Origin: Brevundimonas sp. UBA7534
GTDB taxonomy: Bacteria; Pseudomonadota; Alphaproteobacteria; Caulobacterales; Caulobacteraceae
Direction: 5' to 3'
Length of the DNA: 40,284 nucleotides
Assembly: GCF_002479325.1 (NCBI RefSeq)
Contig: NZ_DLMO01000115.1
Location: forward strand, 1-40,284
Below, piece after piece: positions 1-7,407 of this stretch. The first letter of the stretch is position 1. Each line of letters opens with the position of its first letter. Under the pieces are notes generated by a model. The model saw only the letters and a list, made by a program, of their open reading frames with translations. It ran no database searches and was not told the origin of the DNA. The position numbers and the translations under genes are program-made.

Positions 1-20
1 CCGATTGAGTCCGGAGCCTA

Positions 21-55
21 GGCCGCGTCCATTATCCCCGGGGCGCGGCCTTTTT
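21..55 (+). terminator. Rho-independent terminator
   Basis: A perfect 7-bp stem (GGCCGCG at 21-27, CGCGGCC at 44-50) encloses a 16-nt loop and is followed directly by five T residues. It reads as an intrinsic terminator for a plus-strand gene that ends left of the window. Positions 56-225 hold no gene and presumably carry the promoter of the next LysR gene. Confidence 0.75.
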
Positions 56-225
56 GCATTCTGGCGTGTCTGGCTGATAGATATTCTTCACTCGAAGGTT
101 TTCTGAGCTTGGGATTTGCAGAGTCTCTTCTCACTGTTCGGTAGTTTTTCTATAGGTTCGCTCATGGCGACCGGATCCCTCCTGTCACTCCAAACCGACG
201 CCGTGCCGACGCCTGGGGGTGCGGC

Positions 226-1158
226 ATGACCCCGGCGTCCGATCCACGGCGTCTGCCGCCGCTGAACGCGCTGAAAGCCTTCGAGGCCGTAGCCCGGCTG
301 TCCAGCGTGTCATTGGCGGCCCAGGAGCTGGGCGTCACGCCGGGCGCCGTCAGCCAGCAGGTGCGTCTGCTGGAAGATCATGCGGGCGCGCCCCTGGTGC
401 GCCGCGAGACCGGCGGTCTGGCCCTGACCGATCTGGGCGACAGGCTGCTGCCGGTGTTACGGGAAGCCTTCGAGCATCTGAAGCGGGCGGCGGACATCGT
501 TTATGGGCCGACGCAGCGGCAGTCGCTGGCGGTCAGCGTCCCACCGTCCTTCGCCGTGCGCTGGCTGGTGCCGCGGATGACGCGGTTCTCGGCCGAACAT
601 CCCGAAATCGAGGTATGGATCTCGGCGGACATGAAACTGGCCGACATCGCCGGCGGTCGCGCCGACGTCGCCGTGCGCTACGGGCCCGGCGACTATCCGG
701 GCGTGCGCAGCGAGATCCTGATCGAGGCCGGGGTTATACCGGTCTGTAGCCCGGCCCTGTTGGAGGCCCTACGCAGTCCCGCCGACTTGGCGAACCATAC
801 GCTTATCCACGTCGGGCGGAGCACGCTGGAGGAGCCCCGGCCGGATTGGGCGGCCTGGCTGAAATCGCGGCGGCTGGACCGGATCGACGCTACGGCCGGC
901 CCCCGATTCGATCAGACCGCCTTCGCCATCGAGGACGCCGCGCGTGGCCGAGGCCTGGCTCTTGCGCCGCGCGCCTTCGTCGCCGAGGATCTGGCGTCAG
1001 GTCGCCTGGCGGCGCCTTTCGCCGACGGCTATCTGGCCACGGACATGGCCTATCGGCTGGTCACGCGACGCGGCGTCCTTCGCCCCGAGGCGCAGGCCTT
1101 TGTCGCCTGGCTTCGCGCCGAGGCCCAGGCCGACGCCCTGGTCGTGGACGAGCTGTGA
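226..1158 (+). CDS. LysR-family transcriptional regulator, GcvA-like
   Basis: This is a 310-aa DNA-binding regulator of the LysR family, in the subgroup often annotated GcvA-like. The N-terminal winged helix-turn-helix lies at about residues 12-70 (LNALKAFEAVARLSSVSLAA, then GVTPGAVSQQ). The type-2 periplasmic-binding-like effector domain follows at about 95-300. The ATG start is preceded by a purine-rich GGGGGT about 6 nt upstream. The stop overlaps the ATG of the next gene in a TGATG arrangement, so the two are probably translationally coupled. True GcvA controls glycine cleavage, but no gcv genes are nearby, so the effector and target are unknown. The length is normal and no damage is visible. 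Confidence 0.92.
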   Translation: MTPASDPRRLPPLNALKAFEAVARLSSVSLAAQELGVTPGAVSQQVRLLEDHAGAPLVRRETGGLALTDLGDRLLPVLREAFEHLKRAADIVYGPTQRQSLAVSVPPSFAVRWLVPRMTRFSAEHPEIEVWISADMKLADIAGGRADVAVRYGPGDYPGVRSEILIEAGVIPVCSPALLEALRSPADLANHTLIHVGRSTLEEPRPDWAAWLKSRRLDRIDATAGPRFDQTAFAIEDAARGRGLALAPRAFVAEDLASGRLAAPFADGYLATDMAYRLVTRRGVLRPEAQAFVAWLRAEAQADALVVDEL

Positions 1159-1367
1159 TGCGTGGCCCACTGTCGCTCTTTCGACGCCATCCCGCCGAGC
1201 AGGGCGAAACCTATTGTGAGCATTTCAAGGTCGCGGTTTCGGTCGGCGGCCCCATGGTGCTGGCGGGATTTGCCTGCCTGATCCATGCGTTGCTGCCTTT
1301 CTTGTTCAAAAGCACGGCGAGTCGAACTCTGATGGTCTTGACGGATAGGGTTCGGCGTCTGCCGTAA
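1158..1367 (+). CDS. Small membrane protein, DUF6356 family
   Basis: This 69-aa protein matches my recollection of the DUF6356 family. It has an N-terminal HPAEQGETYCEHF segment at about residues 11-23. A hydrophobic helix (about 27-50) carries GPMVLAGFACLIHALLPFLF, and an SRTL-containing tail follows. The family is uncharacterised; the helix suggests an inner-membrane location. The ATG overlaps the stop of the upstream LysR gene by one base (TGATG), which supports both the start and co-translation. Whether the regulator controls it, or is simply in operon with it, cannot be told. A minus-strand frame over the same bases has no recognisable features. Confidence 0.75.
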   Translation: MRGPLSLFRRHPAEQGETYCEHFKVAVSVGGPMVLAGFACLIHALLPFLFKSTASRTLMVLTDRVRRLP

Positions 1368-1420
1368 CACCCTTTGGGCCGTCCGATTTTCATACGCCCC
1401 ATGGAGGCAGGCGCGGCGCG

Positions 1421-1640
1421 TCAGGCGAAGGTCTGGGTGATCAGCTGATCGGTGAGGTCGAGATTCGCTTCAAGGGCGGCGAGCGCGTCGTTGCGCGCCT
1501 GCTCGGCCGCGGGCCGATCGCCGGCGGTCAGGTGCGCCGCGAACTCGATGATCTTTGGCGGTCATGAGCTGTTCGGCGCCCATGGCGCGGCGTTCCAGCG
1601 CTCTGTCGCCCATCCCGTTCTCACCCGTTCGAAGACACTG
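1421..1640 (-). pseudogene. Probable decayed reading frame, family not recognised
   Basis: On the minus strand a protein-like C-terminus (KIIEFAAHLTAGDRPAAEQA, then ALAALEANLDLTDQLITQTF) ends at a TGA at 1421-1423. Immediately upstream the same frame has a stop, but the neighbouring frame reads GDRALERRAMGAEQLMTA. Removing one base from the AAA complementary to 1554-1556 would join the two into a continuous amphipathic helical protein. Further upstream the reading seems to shift again near 1610. I read this as a gene damaged by one or two frameshifts, or possibly a sequencing error. I do not recognise the family. From about 1640 to 1905 I see no supported gene on either strand. Confidence 0.35.
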
Positions 1641-1905
1641 TAGACGCCGGTGGAGACACGCGCCAAAGCGCAGACGATCGGGACGCGGCCAAACGTCGCC
1701 GTCGACGGCCGCTTCCGCAGGGGCTCTGGGCGCCGGCAAGGCGGACGGCGCGAGCGTCAGAGCGATCGGCAACGTCCGTCTGCGCGAGGCGAGGGGAACC
1801 GATCTATCAGGCGGCGCCGCCGCGTGTGGCTGGGAACCCCAGAGAGTGCGACGCGGGCGGCTTGGCGAACCGCCCGCGTCGACATCCCGAAGATCGCGCG
1901 ACGTG

Positions 1906-2379
1906 TCAGAGTCGGCCTGCCGCGAGAAGCTCGCGCGTTCGCGCCAGGGTCGACAGCAGAGCCGCCTTGTAGCCTTCCTCTCCGTTCAACCGGGCCTGTT
2001 CGGCCTGTTCCTCCGGTCCGTCCGGCACGCCGTCACGCAGACCCAGGTAGCCGTAGAAGCGCAGCATCAGTTCGCCGGCCTCGTCTTCGAAAAGTTCGTT
2101 GACGATGGCGCCCTCGCGCGGCCCCGCAGCCTGGAAGAAGGTCACCTTGCAGCCGGGCTCCAGGGCGATGATCTCGCGAAGGTCGGCGCCCCCTATGGTC
2201 GCCTCCCGGACAAGGTGGGTCGGGGTCTCCTCGATCACCTCGCAGCGGGTGCACAGGCCCTCGGGAAGGAAGAGGCGGGCGTCGCGCGCCTTCAGTTCCA
2301 GACCGGCCCAGACCTGGGCGCGGGTAAGGACGGTCTGGCCGGCGGGGTTCACCGGCACGGCGGCGGTCGCATGGATCAT
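1906..2379 (-). CDS. DUF1857 / AtaL-like SRPBCC-fold protein
   Basis: This 157-aa protein resembles the DUF1857 (AtaL-like) family, small proteins with the START/SRPBCC ligand-binding fold. Characteristic stretches are LTRAQVWAGLELKARDARLF (about residues 18-37), the central TPTHLVREATIGG, and MLRFYGYLG near 105-113. No catalytic residues are established for the family. It lies 22 nt downstream of the NmrA-like gene on the same strand, so the two are probably co-transcribed. The divergent LysR gene is a likely regulator. It may bind or modify a small hydrophobic metabolite, but that is an inference from the fold alone. Confidence 0.8.
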   Translation of the reverse strand: MIHATAAVPVNPAGQTVLTRAQVWAGLELKARDARLFLPEGLCTRCEVIEETPTHLVREATIGGADLREIIALEPGCKVTFFQAAGPREGAIVNELFEDEAGELMLRFYGYLGLRDGVPDGPEEQAEQARLNGEEGYKAALLSTLARTRELLAAGRL

Positions 2380-2401
2380 GGTCGTCTCTCCGGTCGAAAG
2401 G

Positions 2402-3280
2402 TCAGCGGGCCGCGGCGTCGGCGGCGATGCGGACGGCGAAGTCGCGATAGGTGTGTAGCGGCCGGCCGAGCAGGTCCGTCAGGCGTTCGACGTCGCCCGG
2501 CTCCGGGACCATGCCGTCGCTGACGTAGCGCTCGGCCATGAGGCGCATCTCATAGGCCATCCATTGCGGCATGACGGTCCCCAGGTTCTGTTCGAAGGCG
2601 GAGGGATCGTCGCCGCCATAGACGACGGGGCGGTCGAGAACCTCGGACCAGATCTCGGCGAGCCGGGCGCCCGTGAGGGTATCCGGACCGACGAGGTTCA
2701 GGGTCGTGAGGGGCAGCAGGACGTCGCTCGCGTCGCGGCGGATGAGCTCGATCGCCGCGACCTCGGCGATGTCGCGCGCGTCGACCATCGCCACGCCCTT
2801 GCCGCCGATCGGCATCGGATAGACGCCATGGTTCAGGATCACGTCCTGGATCATGACCTCGTTGTCGATGAAGTAGGCGGGCCGAAGAAGGGTGGCGCTG
2901 AAGCCCATCTGTTCGAGCATGCGCTCTCCGCCGGCCTTGACCGCGAAATGCGGGACATTGACGGCGCGGTCGGCCCCGAACACCGACAGATAGACGACGC
3001 GCTCGACGCCGGCCTCGCGGGCGATGTTGAGGGCGATGATCGCCTGGGTGAATTCGTCGCCGGCGACGGCGTTCAGCAGGAACAGGGTGCGCACGCCGCT
3101 CATGGCAGCGCGCAGCGCGTCTAGGTCGAGCAGGCCGCCGTGGGCGACCTCTACCTGGGCCGGAAAATCGGCCTTGGCGGTGTCGCGCACGAGGACCCGC
3201 ACGGCGGCGCCGCGATCGATCAGGTTCTGGACGACGTGGCGGCCGACACGGCCGGTGGCGCCGGTGACGAGGATGGTCAT
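2402..3280 (-). CDS. NmrA-like NAD(P)-binding atypical SDR protein
   Basis: This is a 292-aa atypical short-chain dehydrogenase of the NmrA/quinone-reductase-2-like group. The nucleotide-binding GATGRVG motif is at residues 7-13, at the end of the first beta strand. An NADP-favouring Arg follows the second strand (VRVLVRD). LRPAYFIDNE near residue 131 is typical of this group. Such proteins act as NAD(P)H-dependent reductases or as redox sensors, and the substrate here cannot be assigned. It is first in an operon with the DUF1857 gene and divergent from a LysR gene, which suggests regulation through the intergenic palindrome at 3325-3360. Confidence 0.88.
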   Translation of the reverse strand: MTILVTGATGRVGRHVVQNLIDRGAAVRVLVRDTAKADFPAQVEVAHGGLLDLDALRAAMSGVRTLFLLNAVAGDEFTQAIIALNIAREAGVERVVYLSVFGADRAVNVPHFAVKAGGERMLEQMGFSATLLRPAYFIDNEVMIQDVILNHGVYPMPIGGKGVAMVDARDIAEVAAIELIRRDASDVLLPLTTLNLVGPDTLTGARLAEIWSEVLDRPVVYGGDDPSAFEQNLGTVMPQWMAYEMRLMAERYVSDGMVPEPGDVERLTDLLGRPLHTYRDFAVRIAADAAAR

Positions 3281-3324
3281 GAGAAATCTCCGGATGGGGG
3301 TGGTGGACAGCCCGCAAGATCAGT

Positions 3325-3360
3325 GATCCAAATCCGGTTCGATAGGCGCTGATTTGGAAC
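3325..3360. promoter_or_regulatory. Inverted repeat in divergent promoter, candidate LysR operator
   Basis: TCCAAATC (3327-3334) and GATTTGGA (3351-3358) are perfect inverted arms separated by 16 nt. Extending to 10-bp arms leaves one mismatch. The element sits in the roughly 100-nt gap between the NmrA-like gene and the divergent LysR gene, where LysR-type regulators usually bind. The right arm lies about 26 nt before the LysR start codon. Binding is inferred, not shown. Confidence 0.5.
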
Positions 3361-3383
3361 GTGCTGTCTCGCAGGTGGAACAG

Positions 3384-4277
3384 ATGGATTTGCTGGCTCT
3401 GGCGGACTTCACCCTCGTCGCCCGCCACGGCGGCTTCGGCCGCGCGGCGCGGGCCGCGTCCCGCCCGAAGGCGACCCTGTCCCGCCGGGTTGCGGATCTG
3501 GAGGCGAGCCTGGGCTTGAGGCTGTTCGAGCGGGGCGGGCGTTCGCTCAAGCTCACCCAGGACGGGGAAGCGCTGTTCCGGCGGACCTCCGCCCTGCTGA
3601 CCGATCTGGAGGAGACGACCGCCGCCGTCGCTTCGGGTGGGGAGGTCCCACGAGGCCGAATGCGCATCAGCGCGCCGCTGCTCTTTTCCCAGATCGCCAT
3701 GGGCCGCCTCGCCGCCGATTTCGCGGTGCGTTATCCGGAGGTGCGGCTGGAGGTCGCCACCGAGGATCGTCCCGTGGACATGGTCGAGGAAGGGTATGAC
3801 CTGGTCATCCGCGTCAACCCGGATTCGGACGCGACGCTGGTCGGGCGGATCATCCTGCGGGACCGTCTGGTCGTGGTCGCCGCGCCAGGGCTCGAGCGTC
3901 CGGCGGAGGATACTCCGGCGCCGGCTGTCGTCCGAGGCGGCTTCGAACAGGCGACATCCTGGACGACCGTCGCCCCCTCGGGAGAGCGCTCGGTCGTCCC
4001 GATCGCGCCGACGCTCAGCCTTTCGTCGATGATCATGGTCCGGGACGCGGCGATGAGCGGCGCCGGCGTCGCCCGCCTGCCGATCTCGTTGGTCAGCCGC
4101 GAACTGTCGTCAGGACGGCTGATGTCCTGGGGGGACGCCGATGCGCCCCAGATTGCCCTGTGGGCCCTGTATCCGTCGCGTCGGCTTCTCAGCGCCAGAG
4201 TGACCGCCTTCCTGGACCACCTGAAGCAGGCCTTCCCCACCGGCGCCCCGGAAGAGCTGGCGGCCTTCGCGGCTTAG
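3384..4277 (+). CDS. LysR-family transcriptional regulator
   Basis: This is a 297-aa LysR regulator. The helix-turn-helix covers about residues 1-60 (LADFTLVARHGGFGRAARAA, then LSRRVADLEASLGLRLFER), and the substrate-binding domain about 85-285. I chose the ATG at 3384 because it gives the usual MDLLALADF beginning and has AGGTGGA just upstream. A TTG at 3354 would add ten residues. The gene is divergent from the NmrA-like/DUF1857 operon with a palindrome between them, the classic layout for a LysR gene controlling its neighbour and itself. The inducer is unknown; regulators of this subgroup (AaeR/DmlR-like) often respond to small organic acids or quinones. Confidence 0.9.
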   Translation: MDLLALADFTLVARHGGFGRAARAASRPKATLSRRVADLEASLGLRLFERGGRSLKLTQDGEALFRRTSALLTDLEETTAAVASGGEVPRGRMRISAPLLFSQIAMGRLAADFAVRYPEVRLEVATEDRPVDMVEEGYDLVIRVNPDSDATLVGRIILRDRLVVVAAPGLERPAEDTPAPAVVRGGFEQATSWTTVAPSGERSVVPIAPTLSLSSMIMVRDAAMSGAGVARLPISLVSRELSSGRLMSWGDADAPQIALWALYPSRRLLSARVTAFLDHLKQAFPTGAPEELAAFAA

Positions 4278-4296
4278 ACGACGCCTTGCGGATAGA

Positions 4297-4698
4297 TCAT
4301 CGCGCCCAGGCCGCCCGTTGCGCGAAGACCTGCTGAACGGCGTCCATATTCTCCGTCCCCCAGGTGCAAAGGGGCACGAGCGCCAGCGATAGGCTCCGGC
4401 CCAGCGGCGTCAGGCTGTAATCCACCCGGGGCGGGACCTCCTTGTAGTCCGTCCGCTTCACGAGGCCGTCGCTTTCCAACTCCTTGAGCTGCTGGATCAG
4501 GACCTTGTCGCTGACGTCGCGGATGGCGCGCCGCAGCTCGCCGTACCGCGTGGGTCCGCCTTGGGCGAGGAAGTAGAGGATCAACGGCTTCCACTTGCCC
4601 GAAATGACCCGCAGCGTCGCGTCCAGGCCGCAGGTGAAGCCGGGTAGGGTCGGGCTGCAGGCGGGGGCGGCGCAACTGTCGTCGGAGGTCGAGGTCAT
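4297..4698 (-). CDS. HxlR-family transcriptional regulator
   Basis: This 133-aa winged-helix regulator belongs to the HxlR family. Diagnostic segments are LRVISGKWKPLILYFLAQGG (about residues 29-48), the recognition region RYGELRRAIRDVSDKVLIQQ, and the C-terminal YSLTPLGRSL. Two cysteines precede the domain (Cys9 and Cys14), with a third at about 23; some HxlR proteins sense quinones or electrophiles through N-terminal cysteines, so redox sensing is possible but unproven. It is divergent from the SDR gene at 4785, its probable target, with a repeated half-palindrome between them. The gene is intact and of normal length, and converges on the preceding LysR gene with 19 nt between stops. Confidence 0.9.
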   Translation of the reverse strand: MTSTSDDSCAAPACSPTLPGFTCGLDATLRVISGKWKPLILYFLAQGGPTRYGELRRAIRDVSDKVLIQQLKELESDGLVKRTDYKEVPPRVDYSLTPLGRSLSLALVPLCTWGTENMDAVQQVFAQRAAWAR

Positions 4699-4711
4699 TT
4701 TTCTGGGCGCT

Positions 4712-4741
4712 TACCAAAAGGTGCATACTTGCCGATAGGTA
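4712..4741. promoter_or_regulatory. Tandem TACC-N4-GGTA elements, candidate HxlR operator
   Basis: Two imperfect copies of TACC-N4-GGTA occur at 4712-4723 (last base G) and 4730-4741 (second base G), with centres 18 bp apart, close to two helical turns. They lie in the 86-nt divergent gap between the HxlR gene and the SDR gene. The spacing fits two dimers binding the same DNA face. This is a pattern seen by eye and has not been tested. Confidence 0.45.
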
Positions 4742-4784
4742 GGCGTCTCTCCAGTTCCCTGCAACTCAAGCAAGGAACACAAGA

Positions 4785-5519
4785 ATGACCAGACTTCAGG
4801 GCAAGACCGCCGTCATCACCGGAGGCGGCACCGGCATCGGCCTGGGGGCCGCGCGACGCTTTGTGGAGGAAGGCGCCTTCGTCTACCTCTTCGGCCGTCG
4901 TCAGGCCCAGCTCGAGGCCGCCGTCGAGGGTTTGGGCCCCAATGCGCGGGCCGTCGCGGGATCGATCACCGACGCCGCTGACCTCGACCGGTTGTACGAG
5001 ACGGTGAAAGCCGAACGCGGGGGGCTCGACGTCCTGTTCGCCAACGCAGGCACCGGTGATTTCGCCAAGCTCGGCGAGATCACGCCCGAGCACTACGACC
5101 AGATCTTCGACGTCAATGTGAAGGGCACGGTCTTCACGGTCCAGAAGGCCCTGCCGCTGATGTCCGAGGGCGGTTCGATCATCCTGACCGGGTCGAGCAC
5201 CGGCGTCATGGGCACGCCGGCCTTCAGCATCTACAGCGCGACCAAGGCGGCCGTTCGCAATCTCGCTCGGACCTGGGCGCTCGACCTCAAGGGCACAGGC
5301 ATCCGGGTCAACGTCCTTTCGCCCGGACCGACGACGACCGAGCTGGCCCGCGACGTGCTGGGCGAAGACGGGCTCGCCGCGATCGGCGCCTCGACGGTTC
5401 TGGGCCGTATGGGCGACCCGGCCGAGACCGGGGCGGTCGCGGCTTTTCTCGCCTCGGCGGATTCCAGCTTCATGACCGGCGGCGAGGTCTTCGTCGACGG
5501 CGGGCTGGCCCAGGTCTGA
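4785..5519 (+). CDS. SDR-family NAD(P)-dependent oxidoreductase
   Basis: This is a 244-aa classical short-chain dehydrogenase/reductase. The cofactor motif TGGGTGIG is at residues 12-19, ANAG at about 86-89, the structural Asn at about 111, catalytic Ser at about 137-138, and the YSATK signature gives Tyr150 and Lys154. The C-terminal LSPGPTTTEL and GGEVFVDGG are also typical. Arg38-Arg39 after the second strand favour NADP(H). An AAGGA ribosome site lies 8 nt before the ATG. The divergent HxlR gene suggests induction by an electrophile or quinone-like compound. The actual substrate cannot be read from the sequence. Confidence 0.92.
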   Translation: MTRLQGKTAVITGGGTGIGLGAARRFVEEGAFVYLFGRRQAQLEAAVEGLGPNARAVAGSITDAADLDRLYETVKAERGGLDVLFANAGTGDFAKLGEITPEHYDQIFDVNVKGTVFTVQKALPLMSEGGSIILTGSSTGVMGTPAFSIYSATKAAVRNLARTWALDLKGTGIRVNVLSPGPTTTELARDVLGEDGLAAIGASTVLGRMGDPAETGAVAAFLASADSSFMTGGEVFVDGGLAQV

Positions 5520-5524
5520 AACTT

Positions 5525-5557
5525 CGGGAGGCGTCTGCATTCAGCGGGGGCCTCCCG
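5525..5557 (+). terminator. Stem-loop downstream of the SDR gene
   Basis: CGGGAGGC at 5525-5532 pairs with GCCTCCCG at 5550-5557 across a 17-nt loop. It starts six bases after the SDR stop codon. There is no clear T tract, so it may be a weak or Rho-assisted terminator or an mRNA-stabilising hairpin. Confidence 0.4.
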
Positions 5558-5743
5558 CGAGATATAGGAGGTCGCGGCAGCCGATGTCCGTGCCGGGCCC
5601 CATACCGGGAACCTCGTTGACCGGGCCGGGTTCGACCCAGTGGACATCTTATCTTGGAGGACGGGTGCGGTCCCGCCGGCGCACAAGTCGTCAAGCCGGG
5701 AATGGCTGTTTTTTGCTGCAAGTGCGAAGGTTTCATGTCTTCA

Positions 5744-5758
5744 CTGTCCGGGGGACAG
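5744..5758 (+). promoter_or_regulatory. Hairpin abutting the sigma factor ribosome site
   Basis: CTGTCC (5744-5749) and GGACAG (5753-5758) form a perfect 6-bp stem with a GGG loop. The right arm runs directly into the AGGAAG ribosome-binding sequence at 5757-5762, seven nt before the ATG at 5770. The stem could affect translation of the ECF sigma factor or serve as a protein-binding site. Confidence 0.4.
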
Positions 5759-5769
5759 GAAGTGGGGGC

Positions 5770-6390
5770 ATGACGGCGACGCCAGCGAACCGGCCGGACC
5801 ATGAGCAGCGCCGCCAGCGCGCGCGCTGGCTTGCGAGCGAAATCCTGCCGCATGAACGGAGCCTTCGGAGTTGGCTTGGCTGGCGCGCGTCGAGCGTCGA
5901 TCCCGACGACATCGTGCAGGAGGCGTACGCCGTTCTGGCCTCCCTTCCGAGCGTAGACCACATTCGTAGGCCGAAGAATTATCTTTTTCAGACCGCGCGC
6001 TCGATCGTGCTCCAACAGGCGCGGCGAGACCGGATCGTGAGTTTCCAGGCGTTCGGGGCGACGCAGGACCCGGTCGCCCAGGATGCGTCGCCTGAGGCCG
6101 CCAGCGTGCTGCGTGACGAATTGCGTAAGGCGGATCAACTGCTGGCCAAGATGCCGGACCGCGTCCGTGAGGCCTTCCTTCTAAGACGGGTCGAGGGGCT
6201 GAGTCAGAGGGAGATCGCGGCCCGTATGGCGGTGTCGGAAAACACGGTCGAAAAACACATCGGCAAGGCGCTGAAGCTGCTGATGCAATCTTTGCGCGAA
6301 GGCGATGGCGGAAAGCCTGGGGTTGAAGTATCTACGCCCCAAAAAGGAAACGCGGCGCTCCGCGAGCGCCAAGGCCACCGTGGATCCTGA
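5770..6390 (+). CDS. ECF sigma factor, FecI-like
   Basis: This is a 206-aa extracytoplasmic-function sigma factor. Region 2 covers about residues 25-88 and includes DPDDIVQEAY and RPKNYLFQTARSIV. Region 4, about 122-168, carries the LSQREIAARMAVSENTVEKH helix-turn-helix. I chose the ATG at 5770 because it has AGGAAG upstream and gives a normal FecI length; the frame is open back to 5584, but the extra 62 residues are arginine-rich and not sigma-like. The stop at 6388-6390 is four bases before the FecR start, so the pair is probably coupled. In this family a cognate FecR anti-sigma factor and an outer-membrane TonB receptor with an STN domain control activity, and both are present downstream. 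Confidence 0.93.
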   Translation: MTATPANRPDHEQRRQRARWLASEILPHERSLRSWLGWRASSVDPDDIVQEAYAVLASLPSVDHIRRPKNYLFQTARSIVLQQARRDRIVSFQAFGATQDPVAQDASPEAASVLRDELRKADQLLAKMPDRVREAFLLRRVEGLSQREIAARMAVSENTVEKHIGKALKLLMQSLREGDGGKPGVEVSTPQKGNAALRERQGHRGS

Positions 6391-6394
6391 CCGG

Positions 6395-7312
6395 ATGAAC
6401 AGTATCGACCAGGCGGCCGCAGAATGGGTCGCCCGCTTGGACGGCCGCGAGCCGACCGCTCACGAGCGGTCGGCGCTGGACGCGTGGCTGGCTGAGGATG
6501 TCCGCCATCTCGGCGCGCTTGCGCGAGCCGAAGCCATCGCCACGGCCTACGAGCAATCCGTCGTCGGCGCCCGGCCGCGGTCGGCGCGATCCCCCGGGCT
6601 CAACCGGCGGTGGGCCATGATGGGAGGATTGGCCGCCGGCGTCGGCGTCTTGAGCGTCGCGGGGGCATGGATGACGTCGGTCGATCCATCCTATGCCACG
6701 GATCGGGGAGAGACGCGAACCCTGGCTTTCGGCGACGGGGTCAGGGTGGTCCTCAACACCGAGACCCGGATCCGGGCCAAACAGGCGGGCGGCCTGTGCC
6801 GTATCGAACCGCTGCAGGGCGAGATCATGGTGGAGTGCCGATCGGCGCCTTTCGTTGTGCCTTTCCAAAAGACGCGGATCGAGGGCGAGACGGCGGCCTT
6901 CAATCTGAGGCGTGTCGAGAATCGCGCGGTCCTGACCGTGCTCGGCGGCGTTGTCCGGGTGACGGACCGCGATGGTCGCGGCCACACGCTAGAGGGCGGC
7001 GAACAGGTCGTGATCCTTGAGGGCGCCATGCAGCACCGCGTGCATCTGGACGAAGCGGCCGTCGCCCGCGCCGAAGCCTGGCGTTCGGGCATGATCGCGC
7101 TGGAAAACGCGACCCTCGCGGAGGCGGCGGCGGAATTCGGCCGCTACAACCAGCGCCTGCTTGTGGTCGAGGGCCGTGCGCGGGATGAACGGGTGACCGG
7201 CCTGTTCGCGGCACGCGACCCGGAGGGCTTCGCGCGGTCGGTGGCGGTGATCTCTAACTTGTCGCTGTCGGTCACGCCGGATCGCATCACGCTCTCGAAG
7301 ACCGCGTCCTGA
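6395..7312 (+). CDS. FecR-family anti-sigma factor / sigma regulator
   Basis: This 305-aa FecR-type transmembrane regulator has a cytoplasmic N-terminus (about 1-70, AAEWVARLDG then DAWLAEDVRHLGALAR) that would bind the sigma factor. One membrane helix lies at about 74-92. A periplasmic FecR domain follows at about 103-200, and the C-terminal region (about 238-305) should contact the receptor's signalling domain. I chose the ATG at 6395 because it begins the family-typical N-terminus four bases after the sigma stop; an ATG at 6305 would overlap the sigma gene by 86 nt. It is the expected partner of the adjacent ECF sigma factor. In this family FecR can act both as anti-sigma factor and, after proteolysis, as activator. 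Confidence 0.9.
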   Translation: MNSIDQAAAEWVARLDGREPTAHERSALDAWLAEDVRHLGALARAEAIATAYEQSVVGARPRSARSPGLNRRWAMMGGLAAGVGVLSVAGAWMTSVDPSYATDRGETRTLAFGDGVRVVLNTETRIRAKQAGGLCRIEPLQGEIMVECRSAPFVVPFQKTRIEGETAAFNLRRVENRAVLTVLGGVVRVTDRDGRGHTLEGGEQVVILEGAMQHRVHLDEAAVARAEAWRSGMIALENATLAEAAAEFGRYNQRLLVVEGRARDERVTGLFAARDPEGFARSVAVISNLSLSVTPDRITLSKTAS

Positions 7313-7407
7313 TTTTTTTCATCGATCCGATGGCGGAAGTCTGAAGGCCACGCATCCGGGTTCTCAGTCGGGGCGGCGATCGGTCGTTCCCGGCAAGGGG
7401 AACACCG

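Noticed and set aside
5584..5769. Upstream extension of the ECF sigma factor frame
   Set aside because: The extra 62 residues are basic and unlike sigma region 1 or 2, while the ATG at 5770 has a good ribosome site and gives the usual length.
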